Positions 63,020 to 64,000 of a stretch of 64,000 nt of DNA are shown piece by piece. The stretch's first letter is position 1. Each line of letters begins with the position of its first letter. The position numbers and the translations under genes are program-made. A model generated the notes under the pieces. The model was not told the DNA's origin. It did not search any database and worked only from the letters and a program-made list of their open reading frames with translations. Origin of the DNA: an uncultured Alphaproteobacteria bacterium (lineage in GTDB: Bacteria > Pseudomonadota > Alphaproteobacteria > Micropepsales > Micropepsaceae); assembly GCA_902826695.1 (NCBI GenBank), contig CADEFU010000001.1, forward strand, positions 171,664 to 235,663, read 5' to 3'.

Positions 63020-63718
63020 ATGGCGATTGACGCGAAGAAGATGCTGGATCAGTTCCTGAACAGCGGTATGGCCACAGGTGTGGTGGCGGGCATGTTGGGC
63101 GGGGCGCTCGCGAAGAAGGCAGGGTTGGGCGGACTTGCCAAAATCGGCGGCGTGGCGCTCGTAGGGACGCTTGCCTATCAAGCCTGGCAGCGCCACCAAC
63201 AGCAGCAAGGGCAATTGCCGCCGGAACAGCGGGGCCAGGGCGGGGTGCGTGACACGCTCGGTGGGGTTCTGGCCAACATTCCAGGTATCGGCGACTTCAT
63301 GAAAGCGGCGGAGAGTAATTCGGGCGCTGCCGCTGCAGGCTTCGGCTCGAACACTTTGCCGGCGCCGGCACAGAATGCGCTCGGTACGGCCGTGCTGACG
63401 GCGATGATCGCAGCGGCGAAGGCCGACGGGCATGTCGATCAGGCAGAGAGCCAAAAGATTTTCGGGCAGATGGAGCAGGCCGGATTGACGGGCGAGGAGA
63501 AGGCGTTCTTGCTTGGTGAACTTGCGAAGCCATTGAATGTCGAAGACGTTGCCAAGCACGCGACGACACCTGAGGTGGCCGCTCAGCTCTATACGGCTTC
63601 GGCGATCATCATCGAGCAGGCAAACGATCGTGAGCGCGACTACTTGGCGATGTTGGCGCAGCGTTTAAACGTGCCGCAGGGCTTTATCGATCAGCTGAAT
63701 GCGCAGATGGTGCGGTAA
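63020..63718 (+). CDS. DUF533 (YebE/TerB-like) protein
   Basis: A 232-residue protein. The N-terminus (DAKKMLDQFLNSG) and the Gly/Ala segment ATGVVAGMLGGALAKKAGLGGLAKIGGVALVGTLAYQAW may insert in the membrane; a Gln-rich linker (RHQQQQGQLPPEQRGQ) follows; the C-terminal half (~120-232) is the helical TerB-like domain: AMIAAAKADGHVDQAESQKIF and YLAMLAQRLNVPQGFIDQLN. Function unknown in all members. ATG at 63020 follows GGAG. The upstream frame from 62921 is unlikely. Confidence 0.85.
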   Translation: MAIDAKKMLDQFLNSGMATGVVAGMLGGALAKKAGLGGLAKIGGVALVGTLAYQAWQRHQQQQGQLPPEQRGQGGVRDTLGGVLANIPGIGDFMKAAESNSGAAAAGFGSNTLPAPAQNALGTAVLTAMIAAAKADGHVDQAESQKIFGQMEQAGLTGEEKAFLLGELAKPLNVEDVAKHATTPEVAAQLYTASAIIIEQANDRERDYLAMLAQRLNVPQGFIDQLNAQMVR

Positions 63719-63732
63719 GTTGGTTCTTGCGC

Positions 63733-63780
63733 CCGGTGCCGTCTAGCCGGAAGGCGAAGCGCGGCACCGGTCGTTGTTTT
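63733..63780 (+). terminator. Convergent terminator candidate
   Basis: CCGGTGCCG (63733-63741) pairs perfectly with CGGCACCGG (63762-63770) around a 20-base loop, followed by TCGTTGTTTT. It stands between the DUF533 gene and the convergent repeat-protein gene. Confidence 0.55.
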
Positions 63781-63806
63781 CCGGGGAGGCGAGCGATCGG
63801 GACTCG

Positions 63807-64000
63807 TTAGTGGCTCCCGCTGGATTCGCCGCCCTCGCCACCCTCACCACCGCTTTCGCCGCCGTCGTCGTGGTCGCCGCCTTCGCCGCCGCTTTCACCG
63901 CCGTCGTCGTGGTCGCCGCCTTCGCCGCCGCTTTCACCGCCGTCGTCGTGGTCGCCGCCTTCGCCGCCGTGTTCGCCGCCGTCATCAACTTCGCCATCGT
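63807..64000 (-). CDS. C-terminal part of an acidic Gly/Glu/Asp/His repeat protein (start outside window)
   Basis: Read on the minus strand and ending at the TAA at 63807-63809, the window edge encodes a highly acidic tail: three 13-residue units of the type ESGGEGGDHDDGG, then EGGEGGESSGSH and stop. About 63 residues are visible; the start lies beyond position 64000. The other minus-strand frame here gives only Ala/Thr repeats and is a shadow. The His/Asp/Glu composition could bind metal ions or be a disordered surface region. Not recognised further. Confidence 0.65.
   Translation of the reverse strand, partial: DGEVDDGGEHGGEGGDHDDGGESGGEGGDHDDGGESGGEGGDHDDGGESGGEGGEGGESSGSH
63858..63974. 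repeat. Three tandem 39-bp units
   Basis: Three near-identical 39-base units, starting at 63858, 63897 and 63936, code for the 13-residue repeats of the protein above. Because the unit is a multiple of three, copy number can change without breaking the frame. Confidence 0.85.

Noticed and set aside
63858..63974. CRISPR array
   Set aside because: The 39-base units are directly adjacent with no unique spacers and encode protein repeats.
63743..63997. Ala/Thr/Lys-repeat frame on the minus strand with an ATG
   Set aside because: It is the shifted frame of the acidic repeat gene; composition is an artefact of GCC/GTC runs and it reads into the terminator hairpin.

Overview
The window is GC-rich, gene-dense DNA from an alphaproteobacterium, almost certainly chromosomal. 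The evidence is the recG / sdhE / mfd neighbourhood, a bacterial betaine-lipid pair (btaA-btaB), a fused cysNC, and many small families common in this class (SYLF, DUF2157/GDYXXLXY, DUF3089, DUF6285, DUF533, SPOR). I cannot fix the genus. I see no prophage, insertion sequence, CRISPR array or rRNA. One tRNA (Ser, GCU) is present.

Layout. 1-7000: a glycine-zipper envelope protein, a crotonase, a GYF-domain protein with a Cas2/SinR-like C-terminus, an acyl-CoA dehydrogenase run with a DsbA-fold isomerase and a rhomboid protease, and membrane proteins of unknown role. 7000-16700: an RsmB-type rRNA methyltransferase divergent from btaAB (phosphorus-free DGTS-type lipids), a repeat-rich spacer, a GFA-fold protein, pantothenate kinase, a lipoprotein, a glycosyltransferase, tRNA-Ser, a SYLF protein and a VanY-like peptidase. 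16700-27400: a SPFH membrane protein with a small ribbon-helix-helix partner, panBC, a CBS protein, a cation antiporter, gmhA, sulfate activation (cysD-cysNC) and nucleotide-sugar synthesis (galU-ugd). 27400-35200: a TPR-SPOR protein, an HMG-CoA-synthase-like/DUF35 fusion next to a SCPx-type thiolase, a DUF3089 protein lacking its expected catalytic residues, and an aminoglycoside-phosphotransferase-like/DUF6285/TauE group. 35200-48500: recG, a hydrolase, sdhE-mfd, a two-domain Clp-fold protease with one dead half, an OmpA protein, a membrane-anchored Mrr-like protein and a YgiQ radical SAM protein. 48500-64000: a hydrolase, feoAB behind a Fur-like site, a FrnE oxidoreductase, SDR, racemase, phosphatase, amidohydrolase, two tandem S9 peptidases, a DUF533 protein and the C-terminus of an acidic Gly/His/Asp repeat protein.

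How the genes fit together. Recurrent themes are CoA chemistry (panBC, coaA, acyl-CoA dehydrogenase, crotonase, CaiB-type racemase, thiolase/HMGS-like), envelope building (btaAB, galU, ugd, gmhA, glycosyltransferase, VanY, OmpA, SPOR) and genome upkeep (recG, mfd). No single exotic mobile or defence system is evident. The most promising uncharacterised units are the HMGS-like-DUF35 fusion with its thiolase, the duplicated Clp-fold protease, the membrane Mrr-like protein, the SPFH-RHH pair and a traceable tandem duplication of the S9 peptidase.

All calls come from reading translated sequence and motifs by eye, with no database search. Start codons were chosen from ribosome-binding-site position and family N-termini, and are often downstream of the longest possible frame.
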